A stretch of DNA of 43,245 nt, from NCBI GenBank assembly GCA_016195715.1, contig JACPZA010000002.1, positions 1 through 43,245 on the forward strand. The letters are read 5' to 3'. The notes beneath the pieces were generated by a model. The model saw nothing but the letters and a program-made list of their open reading frames with translations. It was not told the DNA's origin and did no database searches. Within the stretch, counting starts at the first letter, position 1; each line of letters opens with the position of its first letter. The position numbers and the translations under genes are program-made. The DNA comes from Candidatus Daviesbacteria bacterium (GTDB lineage Bacteria > Patescibacteriota > Microgenomatia > Daviesbacterales > UBA10151). This document shows positions 9,418 through 17,904 of the stretch, in pieces.

Positions 9418-12400
9418 TTAACTTTATATATTAATATTTCCTGGTTTTCAAAGATTTTTGAGATTTCATTGTTTTCTTCTAAATTAATTTTATAGTATTT
9501 TTGCAGATAAATATATTTAATGTTTTCTTTAATAAGAAAATTTCCATTTTCTTTGCCTAAAGAATCAAAGAAAACTTTGGATTTAACTCTTTTTCTGCTG
9601 TTATCAAGATTTAAGATATCATTTTGAATTTCATCTTCCAGAAATACGGTTTTTTCCGAAAAAGCAGATACATAAGCGGTAGTCTCATAAACAAAAAGTG
9701 GAAGAGGACCTTGAAATTTTTCTCTATCATCCTTGTTAAATGGAAAAGTTAAAACCACCCCATCAGGTTGATCCTTTAGAAAACTTAATGCTTGCATTTC
9801 AAAGTTACTGATAAAAGCATGCGGACGATTATAAGTGTATCCCCAAGCAGTTGCTATTGAATTAATTGGAGTAATAATTAAGAGAAAAATAATTACAACA
9901 AAATTAATTCCTTTAGGAAATTTATCGAAAATAAAAGAAATAACAAAACCTGCAAAAAGGGCCATAAAATAAAGAAAGTAATATAAAAATTGGATAGTAT
10001 TCCAGGCAGTTCCAACTTGAGTAAAAAATAAAGGAATTAAAAAAGAAAAAATTAATATTGCAAAAATAAATTGAAGTAAAAGATCAGATCTAATTTTTTT
10101 AAATTTTAATATTGTAAAAAGTCCTAAAAATCTAACTCCCAAATTACCAATTAAAAACAAAAGAAAGCTAATCAGCTCCACCAAAAAAAATTTTAACCAC
10201 TCCTTCCTTTCAAAATAAGCAGTTCTGGCACTTGATAATTTAAGCCAGCCCACTCGATCTGGAAAGTCAATCATAGTATCTATAAGCCAAAAAGGCTGAA
10301 AAATAAAAGTACTAGAGTAGCTAAAATTAGGTAGATATATCCCTAAAGAAATTAAGCCGCCTACAACTAAAGTCAAAAATAGTCTAAAAAATAATCTGTT
10401 CCTTAAGTTTATTACCCAAATGATAAATATAGATAAAAATAAAATAATCGCCCCATAGGCTTTAAAACCTATCAAACTACCAACTAACAATCCAAGCAAA
10501 AGAGAATTTTTAAAATTATACCTCAAGGCGTTTTTAAATAAAACTAAACATGCAATGATGATAATTAGAGAAATTGCAAAAGGAGGATTTAGGTTAAAGG
10601 AAACTGCCTGATTAGCCCAAAAAGAAGATTCTCCTGAAAGAACACGCTCATGCAAATAAGTAACTATCCAACCAAAACTTCCGGCAAAATATACAAAAAA
10701 TAGGCTAGAAATTATTGCTACATTAAGTTTTTTCTCATTTATATAATCTTGAAACATTTTTTTAAACAAAACTACTGTTCCCACTCCTAACATTGTAGAA
10801 AAAAGCAAAGGATACAAACGAAAAACTAAATCAACAGGAGAAATTGTAGTTAAATTTGCAGTTAAAGATATTAATAAATCATATAAATAATGATAGTTTT
10901 TTAAAACAGCTCCTGAATAAATAGGATTTAGGGGCGGTAAATTTTTTTCTAGTTGGTTTACTAAAGCAATATGCCATACCCCATCGTGTGCATTTGGTCC
11001 CCAGAAACCTAATCCAAACCCAAAACTAAGACCAGTTTTAACAGTGGGTAGGATTTGAAAAATTATCCCTAAAAGAAGAATTAAATAAATAACCTTACTT
11101 TTTAAATCTATTCTAAATAACAATAAGTCCTTATATTTTTTACTGTATATAAAATATAAATTTATTAAAAGTAAGTAAATTGGAACAAAAAAATCAAGCC
11201 TAAGAAATCTGATAAAATAAGTAATTAAAGTAAAACTTACTAAACCTATTGTTACTGATAGAAAAACTTTTTCTAGATCCAAAAGCTCTCTTTTAAAATT
11301 CAATAAAACCATTCCAGGTATTAATAACACAAAGATACTAAACAGAAAAAACTTTATAACATCGGCCAGTAAAAAAGTTAAAGAACTTTTCAAACTCGTA
11401 TCAACATTTTCCGTATTTACCTTACTCTGATCAATGTAAGTTTTAGTTGCATTTAAAATCGTTCCATCAATAGAGGATATTACTCCATCAATTGAAATAT
11501 CTCGTAATAAAAAATCTAAGCGTCGGTTTCTTTGTGCATCATTTATATACTCAATAAAAAAGCCTTGATTGCTTTTTCCAAAATTAATACTGCTGATTCT
11601 TCCTTCATCAATCAAAAAGTTGCGATGAAAACTTACATCATCTAAAACTCTTGTTGCGGCTGTTGCAAAATTTAAGTTCTGGCATAGTTTTTCATAACAT
11701 AACTGTTCTTGAGATTCTAAATATTGTCTGACATCTCTTATTACACTTCCCTCTGAATTATAAAACCATCCTACCCTATAATAGGGGTTCATAAACCAGA
11801 CAGTTTTTCTACTTGATCCAAGGGGATCATCTGCTATAACAATCTGCTCAGGTGAAACCTCTGGAAAACTAGATTTATACCATTTAGCAAAATCATTCAT
11901 TGTAACAACCAAAAATTGCCCAGATTTTTGTTTGGTAGAAATTACATTTATTTGATTTAAGTATTCATTTTTATATTTACTCCAAGAGTAAGAATTTTCT
12001 AAACCAACAACTAATTGATTAAATTTATTAAATTTTTGATTTGTATAAATATCAACTAGCTTAGAAAAATAGTTAATGTCTAAGCTGTGGTAGTCTATAT
12101 AGTCATTTGCTTGAACTGAATAAGTGCTTTCCTCAACTGCTTTACCGTATCCATTAACCGGGTCTCTAGCAGCCCATTGCATTACCACAATAGGAAGCTT
12201 ATCCTCCAAAGTTTGGGCAGGTGCTAAGGTATTTCTTTTTTGAGGATAATAGGGAGACTGCCAATATTGTCCCCAAATTTGATAATTATCTGTCGAGTAT
12301 TGATCAGCTACAATTAGTGCAGAGTTTATTTGATATTTTTTCTGCATATATTGAAGTGAATAAGCATCAACAAACCAAGCTCCAACAGATTTTGGATAAA

Positions 12401-12854
12401 ATCCAAAATTTTTTTTGAAGTCTTCAAAAGCAGAGTCAATTAGTTTTTCTCGATTCTTTACAGAATAGCCTGTTAGAAAAACACTTCCAGCAGAATGCCA
12501 GTTTGCTGATTTCTGATATTCTACCTTGGCTTGATTTGTCCAGCTCGGGGTGATTTCTAAAAAAAGTCCCAACTCATCTGTAGAAGATATTAATTTTAAA
12601 ATCTTGATAATATTTTGATCCAAAAGAGTATCAGGTCTAATTAACCAAGTTGCAACTATATTTTGAGATTTTAGAATTTGCTGTTGACCAGCAATTGCAT
12701 CAGTTGGTTTTTGATCCTTCAGTTCCCAAAAATCATTTCCTCTAACAGGGTTAACAACAGTTACAAAAGAATTTTGGTCAGCTAAAATTTTATTTGGAAA
12801 AATTATCAAAAACAAAGATAAAAATATTGCTAAAAATCCTAAAATTTTAAACAT
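9414..12854 (-). CDS. Giant membrane protein: extracytoplasmic deacetylase-like domain fused to GT-C-type domain
   Basis: This protein has 1146 residues. Residues 1-26 form a signal or anchor segment ending ILADQ. Residues about 27-495 are soluble, with GNDFWELK near 40, a segment LGLFLEITPSW near 95, VFLTGYSVKNREKLIDSAFEDF near 125-146 and PKSVGAWFVDAYSLQYM near 153-169. This order resembles a divergent NodB/polysaccharide-deacetylase or glycoside-hydrolase barrel. The usual TFDD and H-x3-H metal motifs are not obvious, so activity is doubtful. Residues about 500-1146 repeat the neighbouring 673-residue protein: AHDGVWHIALVNQLEK, PPLNPIYSG, NYHYLYDL, FWANQAVSFNLNPP, IGNLGVRF, QFLYYF and the YIYLQK...IYKVK tail. 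The start overlaps the flippase stop by 8 nt. The fusion suggests a polymerising or modifying enzyme acting outside the membrane; this is inference. Confidence 0.6.
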   Translation of the reverse strand: MFKILGFLAIFLSLFLIIFPNKILADQNSFVTVVNPVRGNDFWELKDQKPTDAIAGQQQILKSQNIVATWLIRPDTLLDQNIIKILKLISSTDELGLFLEITPSWTNQAKVEYQKSANWHSAGSVFLTGYSVKNREKLIDSAFEDFKKNFGFYPKSVGAWFVDAYSLQYMQKKYQINSALIVADQYSTDNYQIWGQYWQSPYYPQKRNTLAPAQTLEDKLPIVVMQWAARDPVNGYGKAVEESTYSVQANDYIDYHSLDINYFSKLVDIYTNQKFNKFNQLVVGLENSYSWSKYKNEYLNQINVISTKQKSGQFLVVTMNDFAKWYKSSFPEVSPEQIVIADDPLGSSRKTVWFMNPYYRVGWFYNSEGSVIRDVRQYLESQEQLCYEKLCQNLNFATAATRVLDDVSFHRNFLIDEGRISSINFGKSNQGFFIEYINDAQRNRRLDFLLRDISIDGVISSIDGTILNATKTYIDQSKVNTENVDTSLKSSLTFLLADVIKFFLFSIFVLLIPGMVLLNFKRELLDLEKVFLSVTIGLVSFTLITYFIRFLRLDFFVPIYLLLINLYFIYSKKYKDLLLFRIDLKSKVIYLILLLGIIFQILPTVKTGLSFGFGLGFWGPNAHDGVWHIALVNQLEKNLPPLNPIYSGAVLKNYHYLYDLLISLTANLTTISPVDLVFRLYPLLFSTMLGVGTVVLFKKMFQDYINEKKLNVAIISSLFFVYFAGSFGWIVTYLHERVLSGESSFWANQAVSFNLNPPFAISLIIIIACLVLFKNALRYNFKNSLLLGLLVGSLIGFKAYGAIILFLSIFIIWVINLRNRLFFRLFLTLVVGGLISLGIYLPNFSYSSTFIFQPFWLIDTMIDFPDRVGWLKLSSARTAYFERKEWLKFFLVELISFLLFLIGNLGVRFLGLFTILKFKKIRSDLLLQFIFAILIFSFLIPLFFTQVGTAWNTIQFLYYFLYFMALFAGFVISFIFDKFPKGINFVVIIFLLIITPINSIATAWGYTYNRPHAFISNFEMQALSFLKDQPDGVVLTFPFNKDDREKFQGPLPLFVYETTAYVSAFSEKTVFLEDEIQNDILNLDNSRKRVKSKVFFDSLGKENGNFLIKENIKYIYLQKYYKINLEENNEISKIFENQEILIYKVK

Positions 12855-14316
12855 TCTTAAGTGCTTTGATGTCTTTGATTATCCTATCTTTACCAAATAA
12901 ATAAACCACACCGATATAAATTAATGCTCCTAAAATTATCGTCGGGATTAAACTCAATTTGCTTCTAACAAAATTTTCAGAAAAAAGATACATTAAGCCA
13001 GCCATTAAAATTGCTGCACCAGTTGGTAGAATAATTGCCTCCATCACTTTAATTGGCAAAATTCTTTTAACTAAAATAATTGTCATGACCGAGCTAAAAG
13101 AAATTATGAAAGAGGCAATTCCTACACCTAAGTATCCATAATAATAAGTCAAGACTGGTGTTAAAATCCAAGTTAAAACAGTCCACATAATCATTAACTT
13201 TAGAGTTTGTTTAATATGACCTGTAGCATTTAAAGTATTTGTTAATGTAGTAGAAATTACCGCCCAGTAAGTAGAAAATGCGAATAGATAAAAACTCGAC
13301 ATTGCAGGTTGCCATTTACTTGAAACTACAAAAGTTACAACCGATGGTAAAATTGCTCCCAACCCAAAAAGTGCTGGATAAACAAATAAGGCTGTTAAAA
13401 ACAGTGACTTATCAACAGCTATACTTAAAGACTCTTTATCATCTTGTAAACGCGAAAAAGCTGGAAAAGTAATTCTAATAATCACATTCATTATCTCAAG
13501 AGGTAAAAAAGCAATTGCTTGAGCCCAAGTTATATAACCAATTCCAGTTGGACCAACTAATCTTGCAATAACCAAAGGGACTAACCGATCCTTAGTCAGT
13601 GCCAATAAATTATTTACTTGATAAGGAACTCCAAAAGATAATAATTTTTTAGCTGATATTTTATCTATTCCAAAACCAATTTTAGTTGGAGCAAGTATAT
13701 AAATTACGATAACTCCAACTACCCCTCTGGCTAAAATGGCTATCGAGAAACTCCAAATATCAAATTTTGCTAAAACTGCGGCAATTAATACCCCATTAAA
13801 AATTACGGTTTCTAAAACCTCAACAAAAACTAAGGGATTAAATTTAAGTTGTCGCTCTAACATGACAGAAGGAATTACTTTGAGTGAAGAAAGGAAAAAG
13901 GATATTCCCAAAACTCTTATTAACCAAATCCCGGAATCATTTAAGCTATAAAAATTTCCTAAATAAGGAGCCCCAAAAATAATAATTAAACTTAAAAACC
14001 CAACAATGATTTGCTGAATTGTAAAAGTAGTTTTAATATCTGAATATTCAATGTCTTCTTTTTTTTGAATTAGTGAAGCGGCTAAACCAATGTCAGAAAA
14101 AAAAGCAAAAAATGAAACTATCGCAGTTGCGATATTAAAAATTCCTAAAGTTTCAACCGAAAGCAACCTGGCTAACACGATGTTAATAGAAATAAACCCT
14201 ATTGCCCGAAGGAGTATTTGTCTAGCAAAAAGAGAAACAAATGAACTCTTTAGTCTTTTTTTAATCTCAGGAAGGGACAACTTTGATTTGCCGGTATCAT
14301 CATCCATATCCTCCAT
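12847..14316 (-). CDS. Wzx-like oligosaccharide flippase (MOP superfamily)
   Basis: This 489-residue protein has about 12-14 membrane spans. Its N-terminal block SLFARQILLRAIGFISINIVLARLL followed by LGIFNIATAIVSFFAFFSDIGLAASLIQ is diagnostic of Polysacc_synt/RfbX-type flippases. SFGVPYQVNNLLALTKDRLVPLVIARLVGPTGIGYI marks the second half, which belongs to the WzxC/lipopolysaccharide-exporter subgroup. The predicted role is flipping an undecaprenyl-pyrophosphate-linked oligosaccharide across the cytoplasmic membrane. It is the first gene of the 1-14316 operon. A TGGTTTAAT element ends 9 nt before the ATG. An internal ATG at codon 4 follows a GGAGG (inside ATGGAGGATATG), but the spacing is too short to prefer it. 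Confidence 0.9.
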   Translation of the reverse strand: MEDMDDDTGKSKLSLPEIKKRLKSSFVSLFARQILLRAIGFISINIVLARLLSVETLGIFNIATAIVSFFAFFSDIGLAASLIQKKEDIEYSDIKTTFTIQQIIVGFLSLIIIFGAPYLGNFYSLNDSGIWLIRVLGISFFLSSLKVIPSVMLERQLKFNPLVFVEVLETVIFNGVLIAAVLAKFDIWSFSIAILARGVVGVIVIYILAPTKIGFGIDKISAKKLLSFGVPYQVNNLLALTKDRLVPLVIARLVGPTGIGYITWAQAIAFLPLEIMNVIIRITFPAFSRLQDDKESLSIAVDKSLFLTALFVYPALFGLGAILPSVVTFVVSSKWQPAMSSFYLFAFSTYWAVISTTLTNTLNATGHIKQTLKLMIMWTVLTWILTPVLTYYYGYLGVGIASFIISFSSVMTIILVKRILPIKVMEAIILPTGAAILMAGLMYLFSENFVRSKLSLIPTIILGALIYIGVVYLFGKDRIIKDIKALKNV

Positions 14317-14325
14317 TTTAGCAGA

Positions 14326-14334
14326 ATTAAACCA
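14326..14334 (-). promoter_or_regulatory. Extended -10 element for the flippase operon
   Basis: On the minus strand the bases read TGGTTTAAT, a TGn-extended -10 box. It ends 9 nt before the flippase ATG at 14316, leaving almost no 5' leader. No convincing -35 is visible. Only 50 bp separate the flippase start from the divergent gene at 14367, so some promoter must lie here. Confidence 0.5.
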
Positions 14335-14349
14335 AGCGTAGATATCTTT

Positions 14350-14358
14350 TGCTATAAT
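14350..14358 (+). promoter_or_regulatory. Extended -10 element TGCTATAAT (predicted leaderless)
   Basis: A perfect extended -10 (TGC then TATAAT) lies 8 nt before the ATG at 14367. Transcription starting about 7 nt downstream of the box would begin at the start codon, so the message should be leaderless. There is no Shine-Dalgarno between the box and the ATG. It faces away from the flippase promoter 16 bp to the left. Confidence 0.65.
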
Positions 14359-14366
14359 TTCTAATT

Positions 14367-14921
14367 ATGACTTATGCTTTAATTTATAAGCCCCAGATTG
14401 ATACTTCTTTAATTGATATGTTTCAACAGGAATACGATCCCTATTATCATTTAGCAGGTGCCCATTTTACCCTAATATTTCCTACTCCAGAAATGATTGG
14501 TGAAGATCAATTAATACAACACATAAAAAATACTTTAGATAGGTGGAAGCCCTTTAAAATTCATATACAAGGATTGGAAAAATCCTGGGATAACTGGCTT
14601 TATTTACTAGTACAAGAAGGCAACAGTGAGTTAACAAAATTGCATGATGAATTATATGCTGGAATTATGAGCCCCTTCTTAAGAAAAGATCTACCCTACA
14701 TTCCCCATATAGGACTAGGTCTATTCATTAAAAGAAAGAGGGATTATAAGGTAACTAATCCTAGGCGACTATCTTTTAATCAATCTGAGTTTGAGAGGGT
14801 ATACAAAAAAGCTAAATCTCTCAATCTTAACTATGAGACCATGGTAGAAAAATTAGAATTAGTTAAACTAGATAACGAATTAAAAAAGATTGTCTGGGTT
14901 AAAAAGTTCATACTAAAATAA
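14367..14921 (+). CDS. 2H phosphoesterase / 2'-5' RNA ligase-like protein
   Basis: This is a 184-residue soluble protein with two His motifs spaced as in the 2H superfamily. HFTL is at residues 33-36 (AGAHFTLIFPTP) and HIGL at 114-117 (YIPHIGLGLF). The second motif has Gly where Thr or Ser is most common, so activity against a 2',3'-cyclic phosphate or 2'-5' linkage is plausible but not assured. The length matches the LigT/CPDase families. It stands alone on the plus strand between two divergent or convergent glycan operons, ending 5 nt before the convergent 14927 gene. Its ATG directly follows a TATAAT box. Its biological substrate cannot be inferred, and its role is probably unrelated to the glycan genes. 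Confidence 0.65.
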   Translation: MTYALIYKPQIDTSLIDMFQQEYDPYYHLAGAHFTLIFPTPEMIGEDQLIQHIKNTLDRWKPFKIHIQGLEKSWDNWLYLLVQEGNSELTKLHDELYAGIMSPFLRKDLPYIPHIGLGLFIKRKRDYKVTNPRRLSFNQSEFERVYKKAKSLNLNYETMVEKLELVKLDNELKKIVWVKKFILK

Positions 14922-14926
14922 TTCCC

Positions 14927-16189
14927 CTATCTGTTTTCTCTAAAGTAGATATAAATATAATACACTGCAGACCCTACAAATATTGTCTGAAAAATACTTC
15001 GCATAAAATTATAATCTGGAGTTACTCCTAAAATTTGCCAAATACTAATAGAATTATAAAGGCTTGGAAAAATTGGAGAAAATAATCCTAAAGTTAACCC
15101 AGGGTCAAAAAAGAATAATAAACAAAACCAGCTTATATAAATTAGACTTTTTGCTAAAAAGTTTTTAAGATTTGTTAGAGCTGCTTCTATTATTAAAAAT
15201 GGTGTTAACCAAAGTAACCATTGAGGGTGATAATGAGTGAAAATAAAAAATATTAGAAGAGTAATTAGATATCTTTGCCAAAGATTTTCTGCAGAAATTT
15301 TATTTCTAAAAAACAATAGATAAAAAAAGATTAGTGTTGCTAAAAATAAAATTATTGATTCCCCACCAGATATCGGAATCTGCGCATAAAAGCTTTTCAG
15401 AGTTTGCCCGGCTAAAAGAGCCGAACTTCTAAACCCATGTGATGGTAAAAACGGAAGAATTAAGATTAAGTAAGGTAGAATTGAAACAATTAAAATTTTG
15501 ATTCTTTCTTGCCAATTTTCAGTTAAACTCATTAAGGGTATTACTAAAAACAAAGGATAGATTTTAAAAGTTGCACCTATCCCTAAACTTAAACTAGAAA
15601 GTAATAATTTTTTTTCGGAAACTTTTTCGCTACTTGCTTTCAGCAAAAAAAGTGAAAGTATAGTAAAAAAAGTCGGAATAATATCAAATTGCCCTTCAAA
15701 AAAAGAAGCAAATATAGCAATTGGATTAAACATCCACATCCCAAGTATCATTAACTTTTGCCTAGGAGAGCTGAATAGTTTAGTAAGCAAAACTGCACTA
15801 GCTATATCAAACGCTAAAAGGGGTAACTTTAAAGTTAAAAGGTGGAAAAATAAAATTGGTGCTCCCAAAACTGCTTTGGTGTTAAATAAGAAATTAGCAA
15901 TAAAATTATTTCCAACTAAAAAACTAAAAATTAATGATATTCCTCCTAAGAAAAAATAAACTGCTGGGGGATAATTAAAATTAAAGTTAGGAAAAGTTTT
16001 TAAAACTTGCTCACAACCCAAAATACTGGGTAAGTTAGGAAAAAAATCATAAAAACTTAAAATATATCCTTTCTGCAAAACAAATGTGGCTAAATCATAA
16101 GTTTGAATATCTGAATGATAAGTAAAAGGGGAAGCTAGTAGACGAAACAAAATACCTATTCCTAATATAATCCAAATTTTCTGTCTCAT
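14927..16189 (-). CDS. GT87/PIG-M-like polyprenyl-sugar mannosyltransferase
   Basis: This 420-residue protein has about ten membrane spans. The first loop has SPFTYHSDIQTYDLATFVLQ (about 20-39) with the acidic residue of GT-C enzymes, followed by NFNYPPAVYFFLG. Later come FEGQFDIIPTFFTIL, ATFKIYPLF and HYHPQWLLWLTPF, a run of motifs shared by the GT87 (DUF2029) and PIG-M-like mannosyltransferases. These use polyprenyl-phosphate-mannose to extend lipomannans or GPI-type glycans outside the membrane. The sugar here is unknown. The ATG shares one base with the upstream stop (TAATG, 16187-16191), and this is the last gene of the 14927-26885 operon, convergent with the 2H gene. Confidence 0.7.
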   Translation of the reverse strand: MRQKIWIILGIGILFRLLASPFTYHSDIQTYDLATFVLQKGYILSFYDFFPNLPSILGCEQVLKTFPNFNFNYPPAVYFFLGGISLIFSFLVGNNFIANFLFNTKAVLGAPILFFHLLTLKLPLLAFDIASAVLLTKLFSSPRQKLMILGMWMFNPIAIFASFFEGQFDIIPTFFTILSLFLLKASSEKVSEKKLLLSSLSLGIGATFKIYPLFLVIPLMSLTENWQERIKILIVSILPYLILILPFLPSHGFRSSALLAGQTLKSFYAQIPISGGESIILFLATLIFFYLLFFRNKISAENLWQRYLITLLIFFIFTHYHPQWLLWLTPFLIIEAALTNLKNFLAKSLIYISWFCLLFFFDPGLTLGLFSPIFPSLYNSISIWQILGVTPDYNFMRSIFQTIFVGSAVYYIYIYFRENR

Positions 16190-17904
16190 TACCTTGATAA
16201 TACACTAACTAATCTTTTTCCTCCAACAGAAAACTTAAAAAAAGAAAATATCAAAGAAACAATTATTCCAAAAACTGAAATTAAATCTAAAAGAATTTTT
16301 AATTGAGTTTCTGCAAAAAAGATTGAAATTTTATGGGCTCCAGATGGAACTTTGAAAGTAATCTGCCCAAATGGACTACCTGGACTAATAGGTACATTTT
16401 TATTATCAACTAAAACTTTCCATCCTGGAAATAAATATTTGTTATAAGAAATTGTTAAAGATTGACTTGAAATTGTTTTAAACTGACTATTTAAATCGGC
16501 ATCAGCTTTTAAATTTTGAATAATTGGATATTGCTGATTTAAAAGTGGATAATTTTTACTGGGACGATAAAGAGTATTTAATGGTAACCTTAAATACTCT
16601 TCTTGAATTTCAAGATACTTCTTGTTGGCAATTGGAGTAGGGATATATCGCTTTAAGAAATAATCATCCATTCTTCCCAAAAAATCATGGGGCCTAAAAA
16701 TATTAAAGCTTAATAAGATTGTTAGGACGATTAAAAATATTCCTATAAACTGATTAAATTTTATTTCTTCTAAAGTTATTATAAATATTGGAGTTACAAA
16801 AGTTGTAATTATCAAAAAGCGCCAAGGGAATTGAAAGTATGGAAGCAATGGTAAATTATCCCAGATAAAAGTGGAGCGATAATTCATCATTAATCCTGCC
16901 ATTAAAAAACTAATAATTGACCAAACCAAAATAATTTTTTGCAAAGTTGAGTATTTCTTTAAATAAAAAAATAATAAAATTATCCCTGAAGCAAATAAAA
17001 TTAAATTTGATATTCCAATAAAAAAAGACATCCCATCATATGGTCCTGGTACTGATGCCCCGTAACCCCAATATGGTTTAAAAAGTTGCAATAAGGTTGG
17101 AAAATGATCTTTGAAATTAAAAACAGTATCATATTTCATTAGCCCACTATCAACTAATGCTGGTAGCCAGAAATATATTCCGGAGAGTAAACCTAAAAAA
17201 AACGTTAAAAAAATTTGTAGGATCGATTTAAGCTTTTGCTTACTATGAAAAATTATCATTAAAATTCCAAGTAGCAAACAAAAAGGAAAGAACATATAAA
17301 TAGTTATATTGTGCGACAAGGTAAGGGCGAGTAGAGAGAGGCTCCCAATACCTATCCATTTAAAATTTAATTTCTTCTCTTCAAATTTAGTTAATTTTAT
17401 AAAAGCTAATGTCAATACTGGTAAAAATACAAAAGTTAGGGCCTCCCCTACTGCTCCTCTAACATAAGTATCCGTTGAACGATATGGAGTATATAAATAA
17501 ATTAACGATCCTGCTAAACTTAAAAACTTGGAACTAAATTCTTTTAATAAAAAAAACATTGTAAAAGCTGATAAACTTAAACTAACTAAGAAAACCCCTT
17601 TAACAGAGTCTACTAAGGATAACCCCAGCAAATGAAAAATTTCACCTATGTAAAAAGGCAGAGGAAAAACAAAATTAAATAATGGATAACCAAAACCAAA
17701 ACTTAAATCTGGTACAAATCTTGGCGGGATCTGGCCTATCCTTAAAACTTTATCCATTTCAAAAAGCCAACCGATATGTAAGTCATCTGAAGCGCCATAA
17801 AATCCTGGAATAAATAATGCCCAAATTGCAGGTATTGAAAAAACTATTAATGCAAGCCACCAATATTTTTCTAAACTAACTATTAAAAAGTTTATTTTTT
17901 CCAT
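16189..17904 (-). CDS. PTPS-related multi-pass membrane protein, tandem copy 3
   Basis: This 571-residue protein has about eleven spans. Conserved blocks shared with the next two genes upstream are ASDDLHIGWLFEMDKV, IPPRFVPDLSFGFGYPLFNF, PYRSTDTYVRGAVGEAL, WGYGASVPGPYDG and QFPWRFL. A C-terminal soluble beta-rich part follows, with FPGWKVLVDNKNVPISPGS and PSGAHKISI, then a final span. This fits the 6-pyruvoyl-tetrahydropterin-synthase-related membrane family (Pfam PTPS_related), whose C-terminal part recalls the YfhO glycosyltransferases. Despite the family name there is no pterin enzyme motif. A GT-C-type transferase acting on a surface glycan is inferred. Unlike the other two copies it lacks the C-x7-C pair in the first loop. 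Its start overlaps the upstream gene by 29 nt. Confidence 0.72.
   Translation of the reverse strand: MEKINFLIVSLEKYWWLALIVFSIPAIWALFIPGFYGASDDLHIGWLFEMDKVLRIGQIPPRFVPDLSFGFGYPLFNFVFPLPFYIGEIFHLLGLSLVDSVKGVFLVSLSLSAFTMFFLLKEFSSKFLSLAGSLIYLYTPYRSTDTYVRGAVGEALTFVFLPVLTLAFIKLTKFEEKKLNFKWIGIGSLSLLALTLSHNITIYMFFPFCLLLGILMIIFHSKQKLKSILQIFLTFFLGLLSGIYFWLPALVDSGLMKYDTVFNFKDHFPTLLQLFKPYWGYGASVPGPYDGMSFFIGISNLILFASGIILLFFYLKKYSTLQKIILVWSIISFLMAGLMMNYRSTFIWDNLPLLPYFQFPWRFLIITTFVTPIFIITLEEIKFNQFIGIFLIVLTILLSFNIFRPHDFLGRMDDYFLKRYIPTPIANKKYLEIQEEYLRLPLNTLYRPSKNYPLLNQQYPIIQNLKADADLNSQFKTISSQSLTISYNKYLFPGWKVLVDNKNVPISPGSPFGQITFKVPSGAHKISIFFAETQLKILLDLISVFGIIVSLIFSFFKFSVGGKRLVSVLSR

Noticed and set aside
9414-12854. 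The giant fusion as an artefact of two genes joined by a sequencing error.
   Set aside because: The frame is continuous over 3.4 kb with spans and soluble parts in a sensible order, and there is no candidate start or Shine-Dalgarno at the join; a repeat survey in relatives could still overturn this.
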